Shown: positions 51,826-62,005, counted from the first letter of the stretch. The stretch is 64,000 nucleotides of DNA from Sphingobacteriaceae bacterium UBA6709 (GCA_002454425.1 DKIV01000007.1:18501-82500); one strand, 5' to 3'. Notes: generated by a model from the letters alone, not told the origin. Numbers and translations are program-made.

Positions 51826-52443
51826 TTATAACGACGCAGGAATAAATTCATGTGATAAACCATTTATTTTTTCGAACTTTTCCAATACCCTGTTTAAAAG
51901 ACCTTTTCTAATCTGCAATTTCAGTACGCATGAGGTATCATAATCATTACTCAAAATCTGCAAATCCTCGTCTTTAATAACACGCATCACCTCATTCATT
52001 ACAATATAATCAAAGCGCAGCACATAGGTATCGTTAAGAGTCTTCTCCACAATTTCAGCATTTTCCAGCGCGTCCTGAGCAGACTGCTTATATGCGTTTA
52101 TAAGTCCGGGAACACCGAGCAACGTGCCGCCAAAATATCGGACAACAACAATGGCAAGATCCGTAACATCGGCTGACAGCATGCAATTGAGGATAGGTCT
52201 TCCCGCAGTACCGGAAGGTTCGCCGTCATCATTAAAGCGGAAGACCGAACGGTCCGGCCCCAGACGGATTGCCCAGCAATGATGCCGGGCTTTAGAATGT
52301 TCAGATTTTATCGCATTTAAACGTTCTTTTAAGTCATCCTCCTTTCTTATCGGAAACGCATACGCTATAAACTTACTTCCCTTATCCTTAAAAATACCTT
52401 CTGCCGATTTGCTGATGGTTTTATAAGTGTCGTCAAATAACAT
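51826..52443 (-). CDS. yigZ: YigZ/IMPACT family protein (UPF0029)
   Basis: A 205-residue protein of the YigZ family. DDGEPSGTAGRPIL near residue 72 and VVVRYFGGTLLGVPGLI near 98 are the UPF0029 signature; the C-terminal DUF1949-like part (about 135-200) is present. Relatives bind nucleic acids or proteins, but the precise role is unclear. TATACTTG, one base off the -7 consensus, lies 5 bases before the ATG, again suggesting a very short leader. Confidence 0.9.
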   Translation of the reverse strand: MLFDDTYKTISKSAEGIFKDKGSKFIAYAFPIRKEDDLKERLNAIKSEHSKARHHCWAIRLGPDRSVFRFNDDGEPSGTAGRPILNCMLSADVTDLAIVVVRYFGGTLLGVPGLINAYKQSAQDALENAEIVEKTLNDTYVLRFDYIVMNEVMRVIKDEDLQILSNDYDTSCVLKLQIRKGLLNRVLEKFEKINGLSHEFIPASL

Positions 52444-52584
52444 AGCTGCAAGTATAAGTTAATTTTATCGGCCTGCCCAGCGCGTTTCGCAACAAGGCAA
52501 CGTAACAAAATTACTACTGAAATCGGAAATTGTATTAGAAAGGATATATTCGCTGACTTTTATTTGTAAATAGTCAACACACCT

Positions 52585-53760
52585 GTGAACATATATAACT
52601 TCTTATCCGCACTTAAAAGGAAGCACTTCTTACTTTTTATCTTATTGTCACCCATATTCGGATATGGTCAAATTTACCCGGCTGCTATAAAGGAGCAGGC
52701 TTCCGAATACGCGGGAAATCCGCTGGTGTTGCAGGTCGACTTCGAGAGCGGAGGGATGCTTCCAAATAACGAAGAAGTAAGGCAAAACTTTGACCCCAAT
52801 CAATTTAATGGAATAAACTTCCGTTTAGGGTGGCAAACACGTCGCGGGTTTTACAACAAGCTATATAATTATCCTATATACGGAATAGGCTTCTATTCAA
52901 GTAAATTCAAATATAAAGAATTTGGAAACCCATATGCTATCTATGGCTTCGTTGCTATCCCTTTGCGCGAACGTTCCCTGAACCGTTGGAATTTTAGCTA
53001 CCGCATTGGTTTCGGAGTAGCGTCTAACTTTAAGCATTTTGACGAAGAAAGCAACCCGCTCAATATTCTGATTGGCAGTCGCCGTAATTGTTACATTGAT
53101 TTCGGCGCGCAGGCTCACTACACGCTGAACGATCATCTTACGCTTAATGCCGGACTTTCATTCCACCATTTTTCCAATGGCGCTACGCAACTTCCGAATA
53201 AGGGGCTAAATCTTGCGCCGGCAAGCTTGTCTCTTACCTATATACCGGGTGCACGGAAGCTTCACTTTGAAAATGCCACTCCGCATGCACCTATTGAATA
53301 CATTCCCGCGGAATGGCATATTGTATTTGCCGCCGGCGCAAGACAGATGAATATGGATGACCCAACAAGATACTTCAAGGCAGGCTTGGGCTTGTACCGT
53401 ACAAAAACGCTTGGCTATAAGTGGAAGCTAGGCGCGGGTGTTGATGTTTTCTATTCCTCAACTGGCACATTTCCAGAATACGCCGGTAGTAGAAAAAATC
53501 AGTTCAGCCAGATGTTCTCGCTGGCACCTGCATTTTATGTAGACCATGTACTAACGGAAAAGCTCTACATAAATGGGGGAATCGGCGTCTACCTCCATCG
53601 TAACGAATCTAATGGAGAAAAAACAAACTATTACGAGCGCCTGGGCTTACGCTATAAATTGACAGAAAAGCTTTTCGGAGGTGTTGCTATCAAAGCACAT
53701 GGAGGCTCTGCTGACTTTATCGAATTTACCACTGGCCTCAGTCTGGGGAGAAGAAAATAG
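52585..53760 (+). CDS. PagL-like acyloxyacyl hydrolase / lipid A deacylase
   Basis: A 391-residue outer-membrane protein. A signal peptide ends near residue 29 (PIFGYGQ). The rest has the alternating pattern of a beta-barrel, and FHHFSNGATQLPNKGLN near 193 carries the His-x-Ser and Glu/Asn motif of PagL deacylases. PagL removes a 3-O acyl chain from lipid A; here the exact bond is unproved. The start is GTG at 52585, since no in-frame ATG precedes the signal peptide. It is longer than PagL proper (about 170), as usual for Bacteroidetes forms. Confidence 0.8.
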   Translation: MNIYNFLSALKRKHFLLFILLSPIFGYGQIYPAAIKEQASEYAGNPLVLQVDFESGGMLPNNEEVRQNFDPNQFNGINFRLGWQTRRGFYNKLYNYPIYGIGFYSSKFKYKEFGNPYAIYGFVAIPLRERSLNRWNFSYRIGFGVASNFKHFDEESNPLNILIGSRRNCYIDFGAQAHYTLNDHLTLNAGLSFHHFSNGATQLPNKGLNLAPASLSLTYIPGARKLHFENATPHAPIEYIPAEWHIVFAAGARQMNMDDPTRYFKAGLGLYRTKTLGYKWKLGAGVDVFYSSTGTFPEYAGSRKNQFSQMFSLAPAFYVDHVLTEKLYINGGIGVYLHRNESNGEKTNYYERLGLRYKLTEKLFGGVAIKAHGGSADFIEFTTGLSLGRRK

Positions 53761-54069
53761 ATATTTGCTGCGCGCCACCGTGCCAATTATCCTCCAGGGA
53801 TAGGAACCTCATTTTACCATTTTGACAAGCAACAAACATTAAATTAACGGAGTTTCATAATTAACTTGTGTTTTTTATTATATTCGCAAGGCTTTGAAAG
53901 GAATCCTGCGATACTAAGGGCATATAAACATACTTCTTTAACGCATTCCCATTCAGGTCCATGTACCGAAAGGCCGGAAAAACTAATTAACAGGTATCAC
54001 AAATTGCGCCTGTTTAGCAATTTTTAATTATTGAAATTCTAATTAACATATAAAACACGAGAACTATCA
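53761..54069. other. Gap before ppc
   Basis: 309 bases, AT-rich, no gene. The hairpin at 54001-54026 is the only clear structure; a partial promoter-like TATATTCG lies at 53879-53886. Confidence 0.4.
54001..54026 (+). promoter_or_regulatory. Terminator-like hairpin in the ppc leader
   Basis: AAATTGC at 54001-54007 pairs with GCAATTT at 54017-54023 across a 9-base loop, ending in T5. An overlapping alternative pairs AACAGG (about 53990) with CCTGTT (about 54009). Two exclusive structures 44-80 bases before the ATG could form an attenuator. Confidence 0.4.
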
Positions 54070-56637
54070 ATGAAACTCAGCCAAAAAGAGGCCGTATTCG
54101 CCAGTGAGGTGCTTACGCGCTTTGAACTTTACAACAGTTTATTTCTAACGCTGCCTTTTTATAAGGTCAAGCACACGGGAATGCTGTTGCCATTTTTCAC
54201 AAGTCATTGTGAAGAAGGAGTCAAACAGAACCTGGCGCCTGTTCATATCATTGAGAGCTTCTTTGGTCAATACGAACAATACATACAGGAATCAGATCGC
54301 ATCGATCTGCTCTTTCGCTTTATACAATATATAGAGCGTCAGGTTGTTCTTTTTGATGCTATTGAAGACTCGGCATTTGCCCGAACACATATAAACGATG
54401 AAAGCGGCTCTGTGCTGGACCTCCTGCAGGCAGCAGCGGATAATCCTGAGCGTAAAGCCGAGATTATGGAAAAGTTGCAAAGCTTCTCACTGCGCCTTGT
54501 GCTTACGGCACATCCTACACAGTTTTATCCGGGTCGCGTGCTCGCCATCATTACTGATCTTGTTGATGCGCTAAAAACCAATAATATCAACGATATTCAC
54601 CTGCTATTGCAGCAACTCGGCAAGACACCATTCTTTAATAAATTTAAGCCAACGCCGGTACACGAGGCTGTAAGTCTCGCCTGGTTCCTGGAAAATGTAT
54701 TTTATCACGTGCTTGCCGATATCCATAAGGATTTCGAAAACGAATTTGAAGCGCCAACCTTTAATACACACCAGCTTATTGAAATGGGCTTCTGGCCAGG
54801 AGGCGACCGTGATGGCAATCCAAACGTTACCCGCGAAGGGACCCGCGAAGTATCAACGATGCTGCGCGAGATCCTCTTCCGTTGTTACTACCGCGACTTC
54901 CGCGATATAAAAAGAAGACTTACCTTCCGGGGACTTGAAGAGTATATCGACAGACTTCAGGAGCTCTTCTATGAAAACGCCTTTAATAAAAACACCAATG
55001 CCGAGGATCTTCAGGGAGAAATCATCAACTTACTTGAGTCTGTAAAGACAGTATTATTACAGTCGCACGATGGGCTATTTTCAGACCTTGTCGACGAATT
55101 ACTCAGAAAGGTAAGGTTATTTGGATGCTATTTCGCCTCCCTGGATATCAGACAGGACAGCAGAGTGCTCCGTACGGCTCATGCCGAGGGTAGAGCACTC
55201 GCAAAGGCATCGCTTCCCGACAACTATGATGAGTTATCAGAAGAGGAAAAAATTAAACACATCGACTTTAATGAAGCAAATATTGATACTGAAGGCATGA
55301 GCGATCTGAGTCGTGATACTTTCAGTACAATTCGCCAGATCAAACAGATGCAGCAGGCGGGAGGTGAGAAAGCTTGTCACCGCTTTATTATCAGTAACTG
55401 TCAGCAGGCTTCAGATATCCTGCAACTGATCACCCTGTTCACCTGGGCTGGCTGGAAGGTCGATGAGTTAACGATAGATTTCGTGCCTTTATTTGAGACC
55501 GTACAGGATCTTGAATTAGCAGGCGATGTAATGGAAATCCTTTACTCACATCCTTTCTATCGCGATCATCTGGCAAAACGTGGTAACAAGCAAATCATCA
55601 TGCTCGGATTCTCCGACAGCACCAAAGATGGCGGTTACCTCATGGCAAACTGGTCTATTTACAAAGCTAAAACAGAGCTTACAGCAATTGCCCGTAAGAA
55701 CAATGTCCAGCTGGCATTCTTTGACGGTCGCGGTGGCCCACCGGCACGTGGCGGTGGTAAGACACACCGCTTCTACGCAAGCATGGGTACCGAAATTGCC
55801 AACGATCATATTCAGCTTACTATTCAGGGCCAAACCATCAGCAGTCAGTATGGTTCCAGAGAAACTGCCCGCTTTAATATTGAGCAACTCATAAACGCGG
55901 GCGTGGTATCTGCGTTAAAAGAAGATGATCGTAATACCCTCAGCACAGAGGAAAAGGAACTCTTCGGCAGTCTGGCATCAACAAGTCACGAAGCCTTTGT
56001 CGAACTGCGTCAGGATCCTTTGTTCCTAAAATATCTCGAAGAGCACAGTCCGCTTAAATTGCTATCGCAGATAAATATCAGCAGTCGTCCGGTAAAGAGA
56101 AATAGCGGAGGTGAATTAAAACTCGAAGACCTGCGAGCTATCAGCTTCGTAACTGCCTGGACTCAGCTTAAGCAGAACATTCCAGGATTTTATGGCGTGG
56201 GACGCGCATTGCTTAAAGCAAAAACTGAAGGCCGCTGGAATGACATCAAGTCTTTATACGAACACTCGGGCCAGTTCAAAACGATTATGGATAACTGTAG
56301 TATGTCTATGTCAAAGGCCGATTTCCGTATCACTTCCTACTTAGGCGAAGACAAAACCTATGGTCAGTTCTGGAAGAAGCTCAAAGAAGAATTTGATCTC
56401 ACCAGAACGATGATGCTTGAGCTTACAGGGAACACTGTCCTCATGCAGGAATATCCGGTAGAAAGAACATCTATTGCTCTGCGTGAGCGTATCGTACTTC
56501 CATTGGTAATCATTCAGCATTACGCTTTGCAGTTGCTTGAAACGAAGAAAGAGGATGAGGAGGCAATGCGAATCCTGAATAAGCTAATAATACGTACCGT
56601 TTACGGTATTGTTAACGCAGGCAGAAACGTAGCTTAA
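54070..56637 (+). CDS. ppc: Phosphoenolpyruvate carboxylase
   Basis: Fixes bicarbonate onto PEP to give oxaloacetate, refilling the citric acid cycle. The 855 residues are slightly shorter than the E. coli enzyme. Conserved sites are visible: LTAHPTQ near 155 with the catalytic His (canonical last residue is Glu), GGDRDGNPNVT near 243, FSDSTKDGGYLMAN near 517 and FDGRGGPPARGGG near 560 with the catalytic Arg residues. The C-terminus ends RNVA where most family members end in NTG. These changes look lineage-specific rather than inactivating. Confidence 0.96.
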   Translation: MKLSQKEAVFASEVLTRFELYNSLFLTLPFYKVKHTGMLLPFFTSHCEEGVKQNLAPVHIIESFFGQYEQYIQESDRIDLLFRFIQYIERQVVLFDAIEDSAFARTHINDESGSVLDLLQAAADNPERKAEIMEKLQSFSLRLVLTAHPTQFYPGRVLAIITDLVDALKTNNINDIHLLLQQLGKTPFFNKFKPTPVHEAVSLAWFLENVFYHVLADIHKDFENEFEAPTFNTHQLIEMGFWPGGDRDGNPNVTREGTREVSTMLREILFRCYYRDFRDIKRRLTFRGLEEYIDRLQELFYENAFNKNTNAEDLQGEIINLLESVKTVLLQSHDGLFSDLVDELLRKVRLFGCYFASLDIRQDSRVLRTAHAEGRALAKASLPDNYDELSEEEKIKHIDFNEANIDTEGMSDLSRDTFSTIRQIKQMQQAGGEKACHRFIISNCQQASDILQLITLFTWAGWKVDELTIDFVPLFETVQDLELAGDVMEILYSHPFYRDHLAKRGNKQIIMLGFSDSTKDGGYLMANWSIYKAKTELTAIARKNNVQLAFFDGRGGPPARGGGKTHRFYASMGTEIANDHIQLTIQGQTISSQYGSRETARFNIEQLINAGVVSALKEDDRNTLSTEEKELFGSLASTSHEAFVELRQDPLFLKYLEEHSPLKLLSQINISSRPVKRNSGGELKLEDLRAISFVTAWTQLKQNIPGFYGVGRALLKAKTEGRWNDIKSLYEHSGQFKTIMDNCSMSMSKADFRITSYLGEDKTYGQFWKKLKEEFDLTRTMMLELTGNTVLMQEYPVERTSIALRERIVLPLVIIQHYALQLLETKKEDEEAMRILNKLIIRTVYGIVNAGRNVA

Positions 56638-56682
56638 CAGCAGTAACATCAAGAGCTTTTTTAATAAAGCTTCAAATATGAT

Positions 56683-56720
56683 AAAACCCCGGAGCACCCA
56701 AGCTTCGGGGTTTTCTTTTT
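56683..56720 (+). terminator. ppc terminator
   Basis: AAAACCCCGGAGC and GCTTCGGGGTTTT (one G-U pair), 6-base loop, followed by CTTTTTT. Confidence 0.9.
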
Positions 56721-56822
56721 TCAGATATTATCCAAGCTTAAGCTATTATCCTGAGTAAGCAGATCTACCACCGGTATAATATAAGGCGCGCGACTGTCGG
56801 TGTAAAGTTAGGAGTAAGGCAC

Positions 56823-56860
56823 AAAAAAAGCGACCACATCTTTTCACAAGACATGGTCGC
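56823..56860 (-). terminator. yidC terminator
   Basis: On the minus strand GCGACCA pairs with TGGTCGC across a 17-base loop that can pair further, followed by a run of seven T (plus-strand A at 56823-56829). Confidence 0.85.
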
Positions 56861-56917
56861 CAAAACTTCAACCCGTAGCGGAATAGCGTTCACTAAACCA
56901 TCTAACCAAATGGTCAA

Positions 56918-58750
56918 TTATTTTTTATTTTCCTTGGCCTTGGTAGCCTGAGCACGCATGTACTCATCCATACGCTGCTGGAATTTAGATTTTTTCTTCT
57001 CGGTTTCAGGACGCTTCTTGTTCTCCTGAATTTTAGCGTGAATCTTATCATCATTAACCCATTGGCGGATCAGTATCTGCTGAGCGAAAGTAAGTAAGTT
57101 CGCAAGGAAATAATAATAGTTCAAACCGGAAGGATAGCTATTCAGTACCCCGAAGAAAATAAGCGGCGTAATATAACCGATATACTTCATTTGTCCGGTT
57201 GCTCCCGTAGTCTGATTATTAAAGTAAGTGCTTATCAACGTAGAGACAGTCATAAGCAAACACATTAAACTGATGTGGTTTACATTTATCAGCGGAATAG
57301 TGCTGAAGTTAATGATTGAATCGTATGTTGAAAGATCCTTCATCCATAAGAAACTCTCCTGACGTAGTTCGAAGAGGTTAGGAAAGAAGAAGAAGAAGGC
57401 CATAACAATAGGCAACTGGAGCACCATCGGGATACATCCTCCCAAGGGGTTTACACCAGCCTTCTTATAAAGCTTAAGATACTCCTGCTGTAATAATGTG
57501 GGGTTATCTTCACCAACCTTCGTTTTAATTTCATCCATCTCCGGCTTCAGCACACGCATTTTAGCCATAGAAAGATATGACTTGTACGTAAGCGGGAAGA
57601 GAACCAGCTTAAGGAGAATCGTAAGAACTAAAATGATCAATCCGTAGCCCCAGTTAAAGCCTTCAAGGAAGTTAAAGACCGGAATAACGATAACGCGATT
57701 GATATATTTCAAAGGTCCCCAACCAAGGTCAACTTGTCTTTCAAGGTTGTAACCCTGACTTTTCAAGGTATTGAAACGATTCGGACCGAAGTAAAACTCT
57801 AAAGGATAAACGTTTTGATCAGCTTTAGGAGCAGGCAACTGCATGTTGGCAGCAAAGCTTTTAACGATACCAGGCTCGGCAGAGGTTGTTACTGCCAGAG
57901 TACCCTTATCAAAGCCTTCCTTAGCGATAAGCACATTCGAGAAGAAGTGCTGTTTGAACGAAACCCATTTAATCTTACCGTCTTCACCAAGATCTTTCTT
58001 TTCGTCCTTCGTTGCGCCGATATGGTCAACGTCATCATCGCCGTGATTGAAATAAGCTCCTGAATAGCGATGCTCACTGTTCAGATCTTTTTCCTTTTGC
58101 TTCAACGTAGCTTCCCAGTTCAGAGACAAAGGCTGATTAGCAGGAATAACCCCCGCCAGACCTTTAGTGACAATGTTAAGGTCAACCTTGTAGCTTTCCC
58201 CCTTTAAAGAGTATACAAAGTCAATAAATTGAGTGGCTGAATATGCCAGACGCATAGTCACGGAACCTGAATCTTTGTTAGCAACAGTAAGCGACTTAAC
58301 TGAAGGCGCGAAATAAAGATTGCGCGTATTAATATTCTTTGCTCCTGCATTGAAGGTAAGTCCGAAATTAGAACTTGTACCATCAAACATGATCAGCGGC
58401 TTCTGGTCGAAGGTCTTAAACTTCTTCAACTCTACTGAAGCGATTCGTCCTCCAAGGGTACTAAGAGTTACCTTTAAATTTTCATTCTCAAGAACTACGT
58501 CAGCCTGACTGCCTTGTAACGTGGCGCCAAAAGGACCTTTTAAGGATGCTGAATCAACAGGCACAACCGTAGCGCTGGTGGCTTTAGCAGCTGCGGCCAG
58601 CGGATGACCAGGACTTTTCTTAGCCTGCGCCAGAGAATCCTGCACAAATTTCTCACGCTTTATTTCCTGCTCCGAGGGCTTTGTAAAATACGTGAACCCC
58701 GCCAGGATAATCAGGATTAAAAACAATCCCGTAAACGAATTTTTGTCCAT
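56918..58750 (-). CDS. yidC: Membrane protein insertase YidC
   Basis: Inserts proteins into the inner membrane, with or without SecYEG. The 610-residue protein has an N-terminal anchor (about 8-25), a large periplasmic beta-domain (about 60-340) and the conserved five-helix core (about 355-580) with FPLTYKSYLSMAKM near 390 and the hydrophilic-groove Arg in this region. The C-terminal tail is strongly basic (KKRPETEKKKSKFQQR), as in Bacteroidetes. It is the long Gram-negative form. pyrG lies upstream on the same strand, separated by a terminator. Confidence 0.96.
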   Translation of the reverse strand: MDKNSFTGLFLILIILAGFTYFTKPSEQEIKREKFVQDSLAQAKKSPGHPLAAAAKATSATVVPVDSASLKGPFGATLQGSQADVVLENENLKVTLSTLGGRIASVELKKFKTFDQKPLIMFDGTSSNFGLTFNAGAKNINTRNLYFAPSVKSLTVANKDSGSVTMRLAYSATQFIDFVYSLKGESYKVDLNIVTKGLAGVIPANQPLSLNWEATLKQKEKDLNSEHRYSGAYFNHGDDDVDHIGATKDEKKDLGEDGKIKWVSFKQHFFSNVLIAKEGFDKGTLAVTTSAEPGIVKSFAANMQLPAPKADQNVYPLEFYFGPNRFNTLKSQGYNLERQVDLGWGPLKYINRVIVIPVFNFLEGFNWGYGLIILVLTILLKLVLFPLTYKSYLSMAKMRVLKPEMDEIKTKVGEDNPTLLQQEYLKLYKKAGVNPLGGCIPMVLQLPIVMAFFFFFPNLFELRQESFLWMKDLSTYDSIINFSTIPLINVNHISLMCLLMTVSTLISTYFNNQTTGATGQMKYIGYITPLIFFGVLNSYPSGLNYYYFLANLLTFAQQILIRQWVNDDKIHAKIQENKKRPETEKKKSKFQQRMDEYMRAQATKAKENKK

Positions 58751-58836
58751 TCTATCTTTCTAAACTCTAATTTCTTTTTACTACTTACATTCAAAATGCC
58801 CTTAAATCAAGCTGTACAAGCAGCATTTGAAAGGGC

Positions 58837-58873
58837 AAAAAAGCAATCAGCGATTTTAGTGCTGACTGCTTTT
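58837..58873 (-). terminator. pyrG terminator
   Basis: On the minus strand GCAGTCAGC and GCTGATTGC (one G-U pair, 58861-58869 with 58843-58851) with a 9-base loop, followed by T6. On the plus strand the stem has an A-C mismatch, which supports the minus direction. Confidence 0.8.
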
Positions 58874-58980
58874 AAAGGATTGCAAAGTTAATGTAGCAAT
58901 TTGATTTTGCAATATTATATGATTAAACGACACCCTACCTATAAAGCAAAAGCGATCGCTTTATAGATAGCGACATCGAA

Positions 58981-60594
58981 TTATACGTGTTTCTTCGCAT
59001 AGGCAAGTGCTGCCGCCACAAAACTTACAAATAAAGGATGCGGATTGGCTACCGTAGATTTCAACTCAGGATGGAATTGTCCGGCAACAAAGAACGGGTG
59101 ATTTTTAAGCTCCACAATCTCCGCAAGTTTATTGTCGGGATTTATTCCTGACGCGATCATTCCAGCATTTTCGAAATCCGCAAGATAATCGTTATTAAAC
59201 TCATAACGATGTCTGTGGCGCTCTGTAATGGAAGTCTTTCCATAGATAGACGCCGCCTTTGAGCCTTTTTTGATTTCGCAATCATAAGATCCCAGACGCA
59301 TCGTGCCGCCCAGATTCTTAATTTTCTTCTGCTCTTCCATCATCGAAATCACCGGATGCGGCGTATTCTCATCCATCTCCGTAGAGTGAGCCCCCTGAAG
59401 ATTGAGGACGTTCCGGGCGAACTCAATCACCGCGCACTGCATTCCCAAACATATTCCAAAGAATGGGATGTTGTGCTCGCGTACATATTTAATAGCGATG
59501 ATTTTTCCTTCAATGCCACGATTTCCGAAGCCTGGAGCAACAAGCACACCGTTGAATCCCGACAGCCTGTCAGCAACATTCTCCTCGGTAAGACTTTCGG
59601 AATGCACGCAAACCACACGTACTTTACATTCGTTGGCAGCACCGGCATGTACAAAAGATTCTGTGATTGACTTATACGCATCCGGTAGTTCAACATATTT
59701 ACCTACCAGTCCGATACGCACCTCAGAAGTTGGATTCTTAAGACGACCCAGGAAGTTTTTCCAGTTCTCCAGATCCGGCTCATTGCGCTGCGGAAGTTTC
59801 AACTTGGCAAGCACGGTCTTGTCCAGCTGCTCCTTAAGCATAAGCAGGGGAACATCGTAAATCGATGGCGCGTCGATAGACTCAACAACAGCATTCAGAT
59901 TTACATTACAGAACTGCGCGATTTTACGTCTGATCTCAGGCGTAATATGATGCTCGGTACGGCATACAAGAATATCTGGCTGAATACCATATTCAAGCAG
60001 CATTTTTACCGAGTGCTGTGTCGGCTTAGTTTTCAACTCGCCAGCGGCAGCCAGAAAAGGAATGAGCGTAAGGTGTATTACAAGTGAGTTATTCGCACCT
60101 TCTTCCCAACGGAACTGACGTACAGCTTCAATGTATGGAAGCGATTCGATATCACCAACGGTACCACCAAGCTCAGTAATAACAATATCGTATTCACCAC
60201 TTTCACCAAGAATACGCATATTCCGTTTGATTTCATCGGTGATATGAGGAACAACCTGTACGGTCTTGCCCAGGTAGGCCCCGGCACGTTCCTGATTGAT
60301 CACATTCTGGTAAATACGTCCCGTAGTGATGTTATTAGCCTGCGAGGTAGGCACATTCAGAAATCGTTCGTAATGACCAAGGTCAAGATCTGTTTCGGCA
60401 CCATCTTCCGTTACGTAACACTCTCCGTGCTCGTAAGGATTAAGGGTTCCCGGATCAATATTGATATAGGGGTCAAATTTCTGAATTGTCACCCGATATC
60501 CACGGGACTGCAGGAGTTTAGCTAAGGAAGCGGAAATAATACCTTTTCCCAACGACGAAGTTACGCCGCCCGTAACAAAAATATATTTGGTCAT
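58981..60594 (-). CDS. pyrG: CTP synthase
   Basis: Aminates UTP to CTP with glutamine and ATP. The 537-residue enzyme has an N-terminal synthetase domain (about 1-265) beginning KYIFVTGGVTSSLGKG (P-loop) with EDGAETDLDLGHYERF near 68, and a C-terminal class I glutaminase (about 295-535) with the nucleophile Cys in GICLGMQC near 380 and the His-Glu of HPE near 515. The ATG at 60594 is preferred; a TTG two codons earlier has no support. Confidence 0.97.
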   Translation of the reverse strand: MTKYIFVTGGVTSSLGKGIISASLAKLLQSRGYRVTIQKFDPYINIDPGTLNPYEHGECYVTEDGAETDLDLGHYERFLNVPTSQANNITTGRIYQNVINQERAGAYLGKTVQVVPHITDEIKRNMRILGESGEYDIVITELGGTVGDIESLPYIEAVRQFRWEEGANNSLVIHLTLIPFLAAAGELKTKPTQHSVKMLLEYGIQPDILVCRTEHHITPEIRRKIAQFCNVNLNAVVESIDAPSIYDVPLLMLKEQLDKTVLAKLKLPQRNEPDLENWKNFLGRLKNPTSEVRIGLVGKYVELPDAYKSITESFVHAGAANECKVRVVCVHSESLTEENVADRLSGFNGVLVAPGFGNRGIEGKIIAIKYVREHNIPFFGICLGMQCAVIEFARNVLNLQGAHSTEMDENTPHPVISMMEEQKKIKNLGGTMRLGSYDCEIKKGSKAASIYGKTSITERHRHRYEFNNDYLADFENAGMIASGINPDNKLAEIVELKNHPFFVAGQFHPELKSTVANPHPLFVSFVAAALAYAKKHV

Positions 60595-60659
60595 GTGCAA
60601 TGGAATATTTTTATTTTATGAGCATTTTATGCTACTCATAAGTTCTTTTGTACGGGTTA

Positions 60660-60667
60660 CAAAGGTA
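60660..60667 (-). promoter_or_regulatory. pyrG -7 box TACCTTTG
   Basis: Exact TAnnTTTG on the minus strand, 65 bases before the ATG. The leader can form ATGAGTA/TGCTCAT (about 60617-60638), a 7-base-pair stem with an 8-base loop. Confidence 0.45.
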
Positions 60668-60705
60668 AGAAAAATTAGATAAGGCGAAAACCTTTCTTTT
60701 GGAAT

Positions 60706-60735
60706 TTGCCTTTAGCCCTTAAAAAGATACTTTTG
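60706..60735 (+). promoter_or_regulatory. Promoter of the M16 peptidase pair (TTG-N19-TACTTTTG)
   Basis: TTG at 60706-60708, 19 bases, then TACTTTTG at 60728-60735, 25 bases before the ATG. Exact consensus. Confidence 0.65.
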
Positions 60736-60760
60736 CAACGCACATCTATAAGTATCTTTA

Positions 60761-62005
60761 ATGGTAAATTTTGATCGCTATATATTAAGTAACGGACTAA
60801 GGCTACTGGTTCACGAAGACCATACCACGCCGATGGCTGCAGTGAACATTCTTTATAATGTAGGCGCCAGGGATGAAGATCCCTCCAAAACAGGCTTCGC
60901 CCATTTGTTTGAACATCTGATGTTCGGCGGCTCGGTAAACATTCCCACATATGACGAGCCCTTACAAAAGGTAGGAGGCGAGAACAATGCGTTTACAAGC
61001 AATGATATCACAAACTACTACATAACGCTACCCGCGGTAAATCTGGAAACCGCCTTCTGGCTGGAAAGCGACAGGATGCTAAGCCTGGCCTTTTCAGAAA
61101 AAAGTCTTGAGGTACAGAAAAACGTTGTATGTGAAGAATTTAAACAGCGCTATCTCAACCAACCCTACGGCGATGCCTGGCTAAAATTACGCCCGCTGGC
61201 ATACCAGGTACATCCTTATTCATGGCCTACCATTGGTAAGGAGCTGGCTCATATCGAGCAGATTGAGATGCAAGATGTGCGCGACTTTTTCGCTCGCTTT
61301 TATAATCCCGCGAACGCCATTATGGTAGTAGGCGGCGACATCAACAAAGAGGATGTTCTTGCGCTTACAGAAAAGTGGTTTGGTGGCATCCCCGGAACTT
61401 CATCTTATAGTCGTAACCTCCCTCAGGAGCCGCGACAAACGGAGGCGAGACGCATGACGACCACCGGAGACGTTCCGCTGGATGCTTTATATATGGCATT
61501 TCACATGGGCAAACGCGACTCTCAGGATTACTATGAGGGCGATTTATTAAGCGATATCTTATCCAGAGGAAACTCTTCGCGCTTATATCATCAGCTGATT
61601 AAAGAAAACCCGGTATTCAGCGACCTTAACGCCTATTTGACGGGTAGCCTTGATGAAGGACTGTTTGTTGTTGAGGGCAAACCTTCAGAGGGGGTGACCA
61701 TGGACGAAGCAGAGAAGGCCGTTTGGAGCGAGTTGGAAAAGCTGAAAACCGATCTGGTGACGGACGAAGAGCTCACCAAGGTAAAGAACAAGATTGAGTC
61801 TGGAATGATATTTTCAGAAATGAGCCTTCTTGACAAAGCGATGAACCTGGCATTCTTTGAGCTGCTCGGAGACGCCGCGAACCTCAACACCGAGGCTCAG
61901 CGTTACCTCTGTATCGACGCCGAACAATTGCGCCTTCGCGCCAATGCAATATTTACAAAAGAAAACTCATCTACTTTAGTATACCTGGCTGAAAAAAATG
62001 ATTGA
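60761..62005 (+). CDS. M16 family metallopeptidase, catalytic subunit
   Basis: A 414-residue Zn peptidase of the pitrilysin/mitochondrial-processing-peptidase fold. HLFEH at residues 48-52 is the inverted HxxEH zinc motif, and the Glu of CEEFKQR near 127 is the further ligand. It forms a pair with the following gene, which lacks the zinc motif but has the companion fold, so the active enzyme should be a heterodimer. No signal peptide is visible, so both are expected in the cytoplasm. The two genes overlap by 8 bases. Confidence 0.92.
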   Translation: MVNFDRYILSNGLRLLVHEDHTTPMAAVNILYNVGARDEDPSKTGFAHLFEHLMFGGSVNIPTYDEPLQKVGGENNAFTSNDITNYYITLPAVNLETAFWLESDRMLSLAFSEKSLEVQKNVVCEEFKQRYLNQPYGDAWLKLRPLAYQVHPYSWPTIGKELAHIEQIEMQDVRDFFARFYNPANAIMVVGGDINKEDVLALTEKWFGGIPGTSSYSRNLPQEPRQTEARRMTTTGDVPLDALYMAFHMGKRDSQDYYEGDLLSDILSRGNSSRLYHQLIKENPVFSDLNAYLTGSLDEGLFVVEGKPSEGVTMDEAEKAVWSELEKLKTDLVTDEELTKVKNKIESGMIFSEMSLLDKAMNLAFFELLGDAANLNTEAQRYLCIDAEQLRLRANAIFTKENSSTLVYLAEKND

